NCBI RefSeq assembly: GCF_932274485.2
Contig: NC_065884.2
Span: 28,229,540 to 28,293,539, forward strand
DNA: 64,000 nucleotides
Source of the DNA: Patella vulgata
Lineage: Eukaryota > Mollusca > Gastropoda > Patellidae
Reading direction: 5' to 3'
Part shown: positions 24,851-36,036 of the stretch, piece by piece
Numbering within the stretch: position 1 is the stretch's first letter
Layout: each line of letters opens with the position of its first letter
The notes under the pieces: model-generated
Told to the model about the DNA's origin: nothing
Databases searched by the model: none
Seen by the model: the letters and a program-made list of their open reading frames with translations, nothing else
Position numbers and translations under genes: made by a program

Positions 24851-25779
24851 TCTTTGGGTTCCTATTGAATGGGCACCTGGTTGTCGTCCCTTCTTCTGTC
24901 GTAAGACAAGACACCACTCGACACACGTTTATGGGCATGGGCCTATTCATGTTGGTGCCCTTTTGGCGTAACACACCACGATAGAAATTCATGACCTTTG
25001 GTGAATGCCATTTTATCGTTGTTGTTTTTATAGTAGTTGTTTATTACCTTTTTAATGCCCAATTCATTAATTATCGGATGACAAGGTTGATTTAATTAAG
25101 ATTATTTAGACCTACATATAAAAAAGGCAAGACAATGTACGGGGTAAAATCATAAAAAAGTTCTTGATCAAACGTTCGGGTTCCAAGAGATCCGCATACA
25201 GATAAACATGGTATATCCCGCATTGATATCAAAGGTTCCCGGGGCCACGATGCCATCCCTATGTTTTCAATAGGTTAACTTTTTCAGCCGGGAAACAATC
25301 ATGATCTCGCGAAGAAACCCCGACATAGCTACCACGACTATGTTGAGGTACCTGGCATTGATCTGCATCGGTGTGTTGATCTAAAGTCTTCAATTCTTAA
25401 TATTGTTCCACATGGGATTTACTGTTCTCTTGCCTGGGATTGGGGGCAGGCACCGGAAGAAAATAACCATTACTATTACTACGGGGTGGTTAGGGACCGT
25501 CGTGTTGTGTAGCTAACTAAGCTACACAAGTAGAGACCGCTGCGACGACCATGATAATGATTATTTGTTCAGCCGAATACGCCGACGACTCGGCTAGTCT
25601 ACACCTCTACCAACCGGCGGCCTTTATAGGGCCTTCCATGTTATTCATTCCTCTCAACCCATAGCCTAGCCTACTATGGATAATGTAGCCTACACTTGGG
25701 ATATACAAATATAATCCTAGTACATGAGCCTTTCTCTATATAATTAAAGGACAATGGTGCCAGTCATTATCACATATGT
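24851..25779. other. No recognisable gene
   Basis: Mixed sequence with no exon, RNA gene or transposon end that I recognise. There is a moderately GC-richer patch around 25480-25640 with a small palindrome (TGTGTAGCTAACTAAGCTACACA region). Confidence 0.4.
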
Positions 25780-26440
25780 AATAGAGCTGGTTAAACAAAT
25801 TCCAAATATAATTTTAACACAGAGATCATTGCTACGATAGCTGAGTAATACAGGTTTTCTAAATCGAAAGTGACGAACGCCAAAGGAAAACACAAGTCGT
25901 CACTCTATATAACTGACTGATGTGACGAATGATAACGGATATACGGGTGAATTTCTGCTCACTAATAATTCCTTCGAAGACCAAAAGTTGTTGTGGGAGA
26001 CTGTGAGAGAATATCTGACAATTCATAAAAAGAATTGACTGCCACTAGATAAGTGAACACGAAAGAAAAACAGGAAAAGTCCGTGCATTACCATGTTTTT
26101 ATAAGGTATAGAACGAATATAAACAAGGGAATGTACGGACTATTTTCTATTTTTCTCGTGTTCTCTTATCTAATGACATTCAATTACTTTATTGAATTGT
26201 CAGGTATCCTCTTACAGTCCCATATAACAACTTTTGGTCTTCGAAGGAATTATTAGTGAGCAGAAATTCGGTCGTGTATCTGTTATCACTCGTCACATAG
26301 GTCAGTTATATAGAGAAATGACTCGTGTTTTCCTTTGGCGTTCGTCACTTCCGATTCAGGAAACCTGTATTACTCAGCTACCGTAGCAATGATCTCTGTG
26401 TTAAAATTATATTTGGAATGTGTTTAACCAGCTCTATCAC
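25780..26440. mobile_element. Fold-back element (~245-bp arms)
   Basis: The left arm (25780-26024) and right arm (26194-26440) are inverse copies: ATAGAGCTGGTTAAACAAAT versus GTTTAACCAGCTCTAT, and CTTCGAAGACCAAAAGTTGT versus AACAACTTTTGGTCTTCGAA. The ~170-bp spacer is not coding. The element ends ~20 bp before the Tc1/mariner copy. Confidence 0.8.
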
Positions 26441-26458
26441 ACAGCTTCCGACTTGTAT

Positions 26459-27613
26459 AAAGCCATTAAAAACGCAATGCCTAATTCGTGAAATATTTCT
26501 GGTAAAAGTTTTCATTGCCTTTCCTAACTTATGGCACATAGGTGAAACTTGTGATGGGTCCCTTTTTGTGGAGTTCTGGGTTTGAATCCAATATCAGTTC
26601 TCGGCAATGAACTTTGTTCGTGCAAACGCAACATTTGTCTTTTTTTCACGATTTTAAGCAGTCCCATTCCCTGCACTCTGGCCCTTTAAATACAGGTCAA
26701 AATTTCAACATTCATCACTTTGGAAAAATGTCACGACTTACACAAGAAAACAGGAACAGAGCTAATGGCATACTGGATCAGAAGGCTTCACAGTAGCCGT
26801 CGCCAGACACTTTAATGTCCACCCATCGACCATTGCTCGCCTCAGTGGCGTGGAAGCGTTGCCAATCGACCCCGACCTGGAGCGCCACCTGTAACAACCG
26901 CTGCTCAAGATCGCCACATCTCACTACAGAATCTGCGCAACAGGTTCCAGTCAGCTACTGCTACTGTCAGGGGAACTGTTGGAACCCGGCAACGTCAGAT
27001 CAGCCCTCAAACAATTCGAAGGCGCCTGGCTGCTCTTGGGTTACGCTGCTGTCGACCTTACTAAGGTCAAATCCTTTTGCATCGTCATCGACTTGCCAGA
27101 CAGCAATGGACCGCAAATCAGGGGTATCTGCACAACACACCATGGCGAAATGTCATCTTCTCGGATGAATCCCGTTTCAACCTCAGTTTTCCTGATGGAC
27201 GTCACCGTATCTACCGACGTCGACATGAACGAACACCTTTGGGATGAACTTGGACGACGGGTTCGACCTCAAACCGTGCCACCATGAACTGTTGCAGAGT
27301 TGGCACAGGCACTCCAAAATCATTGGCAAACAATCCAACAGCGTGTAGTGAGACATCTGTGTCAGTCCATGCCAAGGCGACTTCAGGCATGTGTAAGAGC
27401 TCAGGGTGGACATTTTCGATATTGACTTCAGCTGACCCCTGCTTTGTTTCATGGTTCTCTGACGTTTCGGTTTTGTGCATTTTTAGTGAATTCTTTCATG
27501 AAATGATCCACAGATGCGTGTTATTTCGATTTTGTCAATCATGTTGTGTACAGTTGTTAAAAGTTGTTGCCGTAAATAAACTTTGAATTTGGCATTGCGT
27601 TTTTAATAGCTTT
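26459..27613 (+). mobile_element. Tc1/mariner DNA transposon, degraded
   Basis: Terminal inverted repeats: AAAGCCATTAAAAACGCAAT at 26459 and its counterpart ATTGCGTTTTTAATAGCTTT ending at 27613. The ~1.15-kb length fits Tc1. The interior encodes transposase pieces in changing frames, so it is inactive. Confidence 0.82.
26728..27570 (+). pseudogene. Tc1/mariner transposase pseudogene
   Basis: Pieces of a Tc1-type transposase appear in order but in different frames. An N-terminal helix-turn-helix-like part is at 26728-26900 (MSRLTQENRNRANGIL). A catalytic-core piece translated near 27150 contains VIFSDESRFNLS with the conserved Asp. A C-terminal HLWDELGRRVR lies near 27233-27268. Several frame changes and a premature stop after the first piece rule out a functional protein. 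Confidence 0.75.
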
Positions 27614-28069
27614 GAGTGTATGATAAAACATTCTTCAAAGGCGTCGTCATGGACAACGCTGTTGGTAATCCGGGAACTTGAAAGTAGTTCCAATGGCGGT
27701 CTTCGTCATACAGCCGAGGCTTGATGTAGGATACTGGAATCTGCTGAGGTTTGCCGAGTGATGACGTAAATGACATTGGTTGCCATCGGAGTGACCTTGC
27801 GCATGCGCTTAAGACTACGAGTTGGAGACTAAATAAAAATAACAGTTTCCTACATTATTTACCTTTAACCCAATGTTGCCATAAACCAGACTTTAAATGT
27901 TACGCTCTATGACGATCAAAATTAATCTAATCTTTCAATTATTTATTTTTTAACTGACGAGGTCTCCACTCCTCAATTGGCCCGATATACCAGAGTTTGT
28001 AGCCTACACTGTATGGTGACTTCTTAGGAAGAGATAAATTACCTAGACACAAACTATACACAATCTAAA
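27614..28069. other. No recognisable gene
   Basis: Unassigned DNA between the Tc1 copy and the MITE. ACTATACACAATCTAAACTT just before 28070 recurs near 47228, so part of this is an older repeat. Confidence 0.35.
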
Positions 28070-28580
28070 CTTAAAGTAGCTAAGTCTCTAACTCAATATC
28101 ATCAAAAATCTTCGACCTTGAAAACACGAATTATTTGTCAATTCAAATCAACATTGGTCTTGTGATCTTACAGGGAAAAGGTGGGCTTCTGATATCCAAT
28201 ATTCAAGACAAAATAAACATTTAACCATTGATACACGAATCGTGTACCATAATGCGTTTCAGCGCCATTTGGATCAGGGGACTCAAAGAACAGGGCTAGA
28301 CATATTCCACAAGTCCTGTCAAATGGTGACGCTATATTCTTTTCTGGAGAGCATGAGCAATAAATACCATCGGTGTAGACTGGAAAAACCAGACGCTAAA
28401 GATTGCCATTCACATTAGACTTCTGGCGTATTTCGCCGAACATAACTGATTAGAAATTACAGTAAATGAGAAACGATTGAATGTAAATTAGTTTATATAC
28501 ATTCATATTACATTGGCGTTGCTACCCATTTTTGTCAATTTCTAGGTTCCAAATATTAGCGATTTAGCTCATTTAAATGT
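28070..28580. mobile_element. ~510-bp MITE, copy 1
   Basis: The terminal inverted repeats resemble TTTAAAGTAGCTAAGTCTCT (left) and AGCGATTTAGCTCATTTAAA (right). The interior matches 61013-61530 along its length, including GATACACGAATCGTGTACCA and GGTGACGCTATATTCTT. No coding capacity. Confidence 0.75.
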
Positions 28581-28897
28581 GCATTAAAGAAATTTGTGGA
28601 TGCCACCTAGAGATTACATGTATTTATGTATTTAATATGTCTGTCAAATCAATTATGTACTCCATTTTCTTTTTAGTTTTATTTACATCATAGAATGTAA
28701 TGCACAATATTTTTATTTGAATGATCAAGATATTCCGGTAGTGTTCAATTATTATTTGCAATATTTAATTTGTTTAGTTCATTGTAGCATTAAAATGTGT
28801 ATACACCTCTTCAGTTGGTTATACAGATCATATAGAAGACAGATACCGAATGGCGGAAGTCCACTTCATTAACGGTGTATAATTTAATAATGATAAT

Positions 28898-29120
28898 ATG
28901 AGTGAGAAATTGCAAGGTATAACGCACACTCAACACAAACTTTCTTTGAATAATTCGCTTATGCGTAGTTTGTTTTTTAACAGTCTGATGAAATCGAGGG
29001 ACCCAGAGGAAACCCACGAGGTTAATCAGATGACTCCACTCTTTGTCACGTACAAACTAGGAATCGAATCCACGCCAGTTGTGTCAATAAAAAGACTTAA
29101 TGATCCGAAGCGCACGCTTT
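28898..29120 (-). repeat. SINE family 1, diverged
   Basis: Reverse orientation. AACGCACACTCAACACAAAC, AACCCACGAGGTTAATCAGA and GGAATCGAATCCACGCC correspond to the tail, body and B box of family 1. It is older than the copy at 21881. Confidence 0.7.
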
Positions 29121-29134
29121 AAATCTTGGCTGGG

Positions 29135-29996
29135 GCTATTTGCCACATGGGGTAAGACAATCCGGGGACTATTTGCCACGTGTGGCAAGTCTCCGTACCG
29201 CAATTATCAACCGATTTCAGTGAAACTTGCAGATAACGATAACACTAATAATATCCCAGAATAGGTAAAATTTCGACCACTTCCGGTTAGCGGTTTCGGA
29301 GATACCAGGTTACCACACATTTCATGTGGCACGGCTACAGACGACAACTATCAACCGATATCCATGAAACTTACAGAATATGATAACATTCATAATATCT
29401 CAGAGTAGGCAAAATTTCGACCACTTCCGGTTAGCGGTTTCCTAGATATCAGGTTACCACACATTTCATGTGGCACGGCTACAGACTGCAATTACCAACC
29501 GATTTCAATGAAACTTGCAGATTATAATTACAATAATAATATCTCAGAGTAGGCAAAGTTTCGGCCACTTCTGGTTAGCGGTTACCGAGATATCAGTTTA
29601 CCACACATTTCATGTGGCACGGCTACAGACCGCAAATACCAACCGATTTCAATGAAACTTGCAGATTATAATTACATTAATAATATCCCTGAGTAGGCAA
29701 AAGTTTGACTACTTCCGGTTAGCGGTTTCGGAGATATCACGCTACCACAGATTTCATGTGGCAAGGCTACAGACCGCAATTACCAACCAATGTCAATGAA
29801 ACTTGCAGATTATAATTACATTAATAATAATCTCAGAGTAGGCAAAATTTCGACCACTTTGGATTAGCGGTTTCCGAGATATCTTAGATTACCACATATT
29901 TCATGTGGCACAGCTACATACCGCAACTATCAACCGATTTCAATGAAACTTGTAGATTATAATTACATTAATAATATCTCAGAGTAGGCAAAATAT
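29135..29996 (+). repeat. 144-bp tandem repeat array (~6 units)
   Basis: ACCACACATTTCATGTGGCA recurs at 29312, 29456, 29600, 29744 and 29891 (periods 144, 144, 144, 147). Each unit also has CAACCGATTTCAATGAAACT and ACTTCCGGTTAGCGGTTTC. It runs directly into a LINE fragment. Confidence 0.9.
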
Positions 29997-30330
29997 GGAG
30001 TGTCGCAGGGTTTCGTTCTTGGATCTGTTTTATTCACACTCTACGCTTCACCCATCGGGAATATAATTCGAGTAAATTTTACTAATTATCTGCTGTAAGA
30101 CGATGATACAAACTTTGTTTGGAATTAAACAAGTCTAATGTAAATATCGAAATCGAAGGAATTGATGCGTGTGTTGTAAAGAAACGACAATGGATGAAAT
30201 GTATTTTTGTTTTATCAAAAAGTTAATAAATTTCGGAGTCCCTAAGTGCTCCCTCTAGCCGAATACCATAAAAATGGGTGAAGATTTAACTTGAATAAAC
30301 GTGGAATACCATTCAATAATATACACGATA
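29994..30330 (+). mobile_element. LINE reverse-transcriptase fragment
   Basis: The translation approximates GVSQGFVLGSVLFTLYASPI and then a DDDTNFVW-type block, the QGxxLGPxLF and YADD regions of LINE reverse transcriptases (CR1/L2-like). It is interrupted by stops and frame changes and is cut off on both sides. Confidence 0.6.
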
Positions 30331-30351
30331 TATATCACGGGATTATGATTT

Positions 30352-31152
30352 TAGGGCTGCAACGATTCACAACTACCTCGATTCGGTTCGATTATCGATT
30401 TTAACCATTCGATTCGATTTTTTTCGATTCGATTATCAGCTACAATAACCAGTAAATGTTCCTGTATATAATTCATTAAAAACAATAAAAACACAAGACT
30501 AAAATTCTCTTGAACACTTTTATTGGTTTGACAGGTTTGTTGTGTTTCCTGTTTTATGGGATATGTCAGTGTAGCATACTCTACAAGTTGCCACATCTTT
30601 AGAGTTTTTTCTTACACCAAAATGATCCCAAACTTTAGATTTCAAATTACCAGGTGGTCGAGAAAGTACGTCGTCTGCCATAATTTTACCTTCCAGTGTT
30701 TACTTGACTCCGGGTAATAATCGCTAAACACGAAAATATCCGAAGATAATGACCGGAATTATCAGCTAATGAGATCGTTTAGAATTTATATAACGATTAT
30801 CGAAATGAACATTCGGTACGTCACCAATTTCAAATAAATTAACTTTCGTCAGCATACGGAAATTGTTTTAAAGGGAGGTTACTCTGTTTTAGTTATGTTT
30901 TCGAGTGACATTCGTGTTTTGTTAACGTAAATTAAAAGTTACGTAAAAACAAAGTTTTTTTTTTAAATTTTAAGTGGACTTAATTGCTACAGGTCTTTCA
31001 TTTTTTTTTATATGGTAAGGTGTACGTTGTTTTTATTTGAAATTTAATTTGCAATTAAACCGAATCGAAATTTGAACGTTGTAGATCGTGGATCGAACCG
31101 AGACGGCTAGTGTCGGTTATTGGTGCACCGAACTGAATCGTTGCAGCTCTAA
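30352..31152 (-). mobile_element. Internally deleted hAT transposon
   Basis: The terminal inverted repeats TAGGGCTGCAACGATTC (left) and GAATCGTTGCAGCTCTA (right) are typical of hAT elements. TATGATTT and TATGATGT flank it as an imperfect 8-bp duplication. The only coding remnant is a minus-strand BED-finger piece. Confidence 0.75.
30520..30681 (-). pseudogene. BED zinc-finger start of an hAT transposase
   Basis: A 53-codon frame begins MADDVLSRPPGNLKSKVWDH and continues FGVRKN, CRVC and TTNLSN before a stop. VW-x-HF, Cys-x2-Cys and TTNL are the signature of BED fingers, but the closing His pair is lost (Gln replaces the first). It is the truncated N-terminus of a ZBED/hAT transposase inside the deleted element. 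The initiator Met is the first in frame. Confidence 0.7.
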
Positions 31153-31735
31153 TATGATGTACTTTTCGTATGTAAAGCCCGTTGGTTGAGATAGCTTTGT
31201 CTGAAGGGCAACTCACGTGACGAAGGACTATAACATTGTATAGTCAAAGTCATGTGATTAACAAAATAACTTATAAAATAACCGTCTTCGGTACAATTCC
31301 CACAATTAATATAACCCTAGATGGTAAAAGGTGAAACTTTAAGAAAGTATACTTCGACTAAGCAAGGCTGTATACTACCATAGAGTGAACACAATCACGG
31401 GTATGTTCGATTTTTCTTTTACTTTCTCTATAACGTACGCCTTGTGTGTGTGTGTGTGGGGGGGGGGGGGGGGTCTAAACATGTATGCACATACTAATCG
31501 GTCCTTCAGTGTATGAAGTATTAATGATGAAATACAATGTAATTTGATTCTGGAATTCTAAACAAAACCTCAGTCATATTAAAAATGGAAATTTGTCAAC
31601 AACTCGGTAAATAGATACTAAATAAAGTTATTGGAAAAAATAATGCTGTAACCCATATTTAATAATGGAAATTATATCGAACTGTCGTCCAACATTGCAA
31701 CAGTATCTGTAAAGAATTTGGCTAGGAACAGGAGA
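31153..31735. other. No recognisable gene
   Basis: AT-rich sequence with a (GT)n run followed by about 15 G at 31444-31472. No exon or RNA gene was recognised. Confidence 0.4.
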
Positions 31736-31740
31736 TTTTT

Positions 31741-32020
31741 ATGCGCCCACATTTTCATGTGGACTTATATTGTCGTCGCCCCTGTCCGCCCTGACGTCCG
31801 TTCACGTTTGTGAACACTCTATAGGTTACAATATTTATCCGATCTTGAAGAAACTTGGAAAATAGGTTGATATTCCAAAGATCTCGATTCCTTTCGAGTA
31901 ACTTTGGATTATGGTCCCACGTTGTTAGACTGTCGACCCTCTAGAAGTTACAATTTTTAAACGATTTTGATGAAAGTTAAAATATAGCAAAATGAGCAAA
32001 ATTTAACTATTTAAACTTGA
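31741..32020 (+). repeat. Tandem-core element, family 1, fragment
   Basis: It starts GCGCCCACATTTTCATGTGG, then GTCGTCGCCCCTGTCCGCC, then one diverged core unit (AAGATCTCGATTCCTTTCGA). A second, shorter cap (ATACGCCTACATTTTCACGT) lies at ~32283. Confidence 0.65.
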
Positions 32021-32639
32021 TTTTGAAATAAACGGAACTCGCCAACGTCCAAGATAAAATATACAAGAGTATGTATCAAGCAACTCGACTATATTTTATA
32101 TGATGTATACATTATTGAATTAAGGATGATTGTTGTACTAGCGGAGTAACGTACAACGCACTTAACATTACACACAAACCATTAACAAAGGAAACAGACC
32201 GTGTCGTTTCTTCTTTCTGTATAAATATAAATATATATTGAGTGCACTGCAGTAAGTAGTAGACATTGTTATTTAGATTTTTATACGCCTACATTTTCAC
32301 GTGGACGTATATTTATAATGATGATAAATTTATGAATTGTTTCTATTTCGTTTTTTCAATAGTTCATTCGTTCAGTATTCATTCATTCAATTAAACATTT
32401 CTATTATTCTTATGTTTCTGTTAATCCACCATTTTAATTAGACGTTAAGCTACTAATCTTATGACAGACGGTTGACAGCTGACACATTAACGAGTTCAAT
32501 TACGATCTTATTGTTTTATTTTATTGCAATGTCTTGTATGTTTTAATCTTTCCGCGTTAATTGTTATTAGTAGCCTTGGTGTAATTGTTAATTCCTTAGA
32601 CACCATTTTATTATAAATACCGATTTGTACATTTATATA

Positions 32640-33170
32640 GTATTCTAGGTTTCATCCCGTTTCCAGGACAGTTACTCTGCTTGCCGGACGTGCTGTTCTC
32701 CGTATATGATGTTTAATGTTTCCGGTAATAAATAGTTTCAAGGATAGTTCAAGTCTTTAGTTATTACCGAAGATTCTCACTGCTACAGATTGGTGGAGTG
32801 CTTTGTGAGGCAAGATCTCGGAACCTTTTGCAAGCGAGTAAGTTAAATCTTTACAATATGGAAAATTTAATCATCCCTGATGAACTGACAGAGATCTTGA
32901 AAACTATTGGTATGAATACTAAGGCCAACCAATGGAGAATTGATCGACGAGAACGTAATACTTCAGTTGTTTTAACTTGGTCCAGTTTTAATTCAGTGGA
33001 CAACAGAAAATCGACAAGTAAGCAAAAAAGAGATTTTATAAGAGGACAGCGGTTTAAACAGATGCTTGCTGCCAAAGAATCGACGGTACCCCCAGTAAAT
33101 GTAATTGCCACAAAAACTAATATAGCTGTTCAAACGATCGAGCGAGATAAAACCAACAGTATCTAGATGG
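32640..33170 (+). mobile_element. Possible retroelement leader with an open frame (fossil)
   Basis: An AATAAA-bearing stretch ends in TTCTCACTGCTACA and is followed by GATTGGTGGAGTGC, which has the look of a terminal repeat followed by a leader. A 102-codon frame from ATG 32858 to 33166 (MENLIIPDELTEILKTIGMN at its start, with basic QKRDFIRGQRF) follows. I do not recognise the protein. A basic N-terminal retroelement protein is a guess, and a host gene is not excluded. No partner terminal repeat was found. Confidence 0.3.
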
Positions 33171-33234
33171 TGTTAAACAATGTGCCCAGAACTGTCAGAT
33201 AAAAGTGCCACAGCAGTACCAACCACTTACACTA

Positions 33235-35495
33235 AAAGTACACACTGGTATATATTGTCGCCCCGTCCGTCAACAATTGTTTGAGGACACTCTACAGGTC
33301 ACAATTTTTTATCCGATTTCAACGAAACTTGAAATATAGGTCTATCTCGCTAAGATATCGATTCTTTTCGATATTGGCATGTATCATGGATTATGGCCCC
33401 TGATTGTACGAAAAATTGCTTTTTATACGCCCACATTTTCATTTGGACGTATTATGCCGTCGCCACTGTCCGTCCGGACGTCGGTCCGTCCGTCCGTCCA
33501 CAATTGTTTGTGGACTCTCTACAGGTCACAATTCTTATCCGATTTCGACGAAACTTGAAATATAGGTTTATCCCCAAAAGATCTCGGCTGCTTTCGATAT
33601 TGGCATGTATCGGATCGAAACTTCATGGATTATGGCCCCTGTTTGTACGAAAAATCACGTTTTTAGCTTGTGGACCCTATAGAGGTCACAATTTTTATCC
33701 GATTTTGTTGAAACTTGAAATGTAAGTCTATAACCCAAAGATCTCAGTTCCTTTCGATATTTGCGCATATCGGACATTAACTTCCTGAATTATGGCCCCT
33801 GATTGTACGAAAAATCACGTTTTTAGCTTGTGGACCCTATAGAAGTCATAATTTTTATCCGATTTAAAAAATCGTTCTATTATATCACCGTTACACCCTA
33901 AGGATGACTGAGTTCTAATTTCGTAAAAATCGGCCCATAATTGACAGACAAAATGGCCGCCATTCGTTCCCAAATAGCGTAAGAATATGGTATATCAAGG
34001 TTGTTGACCCTATAGGGGTCACAATTTTTATCCGATTTTGTTGAAACTTGAAATGTAAGTTTATAACCCAAAGATCTCGGTTCCTTTCGATATTCGTGCA
34101 TATCGGACCGTAACTTCCTGAATCATGACCCCTGATTGTACGAAAAATCACGTTTTTAGCTTGTGGACCCTATAGAAGTCATAATTTTTACCCGATTTAA
34201 AAAAACGTATTATTATATCACCGTTACACCCTAGGGACGACTGAATTCGAATTTCGTGAAAATCGGCCCAAAATTGACAGACAAAATGGCCGCCGTTGGT
34301 TCTCAAATAGCGTAAGAAAATGGTATATCAAGGTTGTGGACCCTATAGAGGTCACAATTTTTATCCGATTTTGTTGAAACTTGAAATGTAAGTTTATAAC
34401 CCAAAGATCTCAGTTCCTTTCGATATTCGCGCATATTGAACCGTAACTTCCTGAATTATGGCCCCTGATTGTACGAAAAATCATGTTTTTAGCTTGTGGA
34501 CCAATTAGAGGTCATAATTTTTATCCGATTTTAAAAAATCGTATCATTATATTACCGTTCCACCCTAAGGACGGTTGAGTTTGAATTTTGTGAAAATCGC
34601 CCCAAAATTGACAGACAAAATGGCCGCCGTTCGTTTTCAAATAGCGTAAAAATATGGTATATCAAGGTTGTGGACCCTATAGAGGTCACAATTTTTATCC
34701 GATTTTGTTGAAATTTGAAATGTAAGTTTATAACACAAAGATCTCAGTTCCTTTCGATATATGCGCATATCGAATTGTAATTTCCTGAATTATGGCCCTT
34801 GATTGTAGGAAAAATCACTTTCTTGTTAGCTTGTTCTCTATCCATCTCTCGAAAATGTGGGCGTATCCTGCCTGGCAGCCGCTGGTTTAACTTATGGACC
34901 CTATAGAGGTCACAATTTTTATCTGATTTCGATGAAACTTGAAATACATGTTTATAACCCAAAGATCGTGGTTGCTTTCAATATTCGCGAATATCGGGTC
35001 GTAACTTCCTGAATTATGGCCGCTGATTGTACGAAAAATTATGTTTTTAGCTTGTGGTCCCTCTAGAGGTCACAATTATTATCTGATTTACAAAAACGTT
35101 CGAATATATCACCGTTACACCGTAATATTGGTTGACCTCTAGAGGTCACAATTATTAACTGATTTAAAAAACTGTTTGAATGTATCACCGTAATGTTGGT
35201 TGAGTTCGAATTATGTGAAAATCGGACGAAAACTGCCAAACAAAATGGCCGCACCTCTACGCTAATAGTGTAAACATCTGGTATATCAAGGTTGTGAACC
35301 CCCTAGAGGTTACAATTTTAATGAAATTTGAAATGCATGTTTATAACCAAAAGATCGTGGTTCCTGTCGATATTCGCACATATCTGGTCGTACCTTTCTG
35401 AATTATGGCCCTTGATGTAACGAAAAATCGCCTTTTGTTCTCTATCCATCTCTTGAAAAGTGTGGGCGTATTCTGCCTGGCCGCCGCTGGTTAGA
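33235..35495 (+). repeat. Tandem-core element, family 1, large nested copy (~333-bp higher-order units)
   Basis: The left cap TACGCCCACATTTTC at ~33425 and the right end GAAAAGTGTGGGCGTA at ~35453 form a short inverted pair. A (GTCC)n-type tract follows the cap. Core units beginning TTTTTAGCTTGTGGACCCTA recur at ~33819, 34153 and 34486 (~333 bp), each made of two related halves that share AGGTCACAATTTTTATCCGA. A partial copy (33235-33423) precedes the cap, and a right-end sequence also occurs internally at ~34833-34887. Confidence 0.85.
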
Positions 35496-35844
35496 AAAGG
35501 TATTACTTAGGCATCTGTGTTGACATGTTGATTGTTAATAACAAGTGTGAATATTATCACAATCAATAAACTTAATATTTAAAAAAATAATTAAGAACTT
35601 TAATGGGCTTTTTATTGTTATTTATCATCCCTTCCTGCTGTCTGGCTACTTTGTCTCAATTAATTATGGCGTGTATAAAACCTCATTTTGAAAAATACAA
35701 ATTTATATTATGGTTTATTATTGTGTATTATTGGGAATTGCATATAGGCCTATGTATGGGGGCGCCAAAATCTGTTGAGTGCTTAGAGCCTCCATTGGTA
35801 TTAATTCGGCCCTGTATACATTTTATATAATAAAGTATTATGCT

Positions 35845-35920
35845 TATTGAACCCAACCGTCTTTATTAGCCCGGTTGATGGGCAGAAATGTAAGACGTTC
35901 AACCCCGTCTCGTTTCAATG
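35845..35920 (+). repeat. SINE family 2, 3' tail fragment
   Basis: CCAACCGTCTTTATTAGCCC and AAGACGTTCAACCCCGTCTC match the 3' end of family 2. It lies ~120 bp upstream of the first coding exon of monooxygenase copy A. Confidence 0.55.
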
Positions 35921-36036
35921 TTGTATGAAAACCGGCTTACTACATGTAGTATTATGGAACTATCTGCAGGTTTATAATGAAAATAAATTATCATTTTACT
36001 TTAACGTTTCGTGTTATTTTCAGGTGTGAACTTGCA

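Noticed and set aside
35977-36036. Upstream in-frame Met extending copy A by 20 residues
   Set aside because: A strong acceptor (ATTTTCAG) lies between it and ATG 36037, and the signal peptide begins at 36037 as in copy B.
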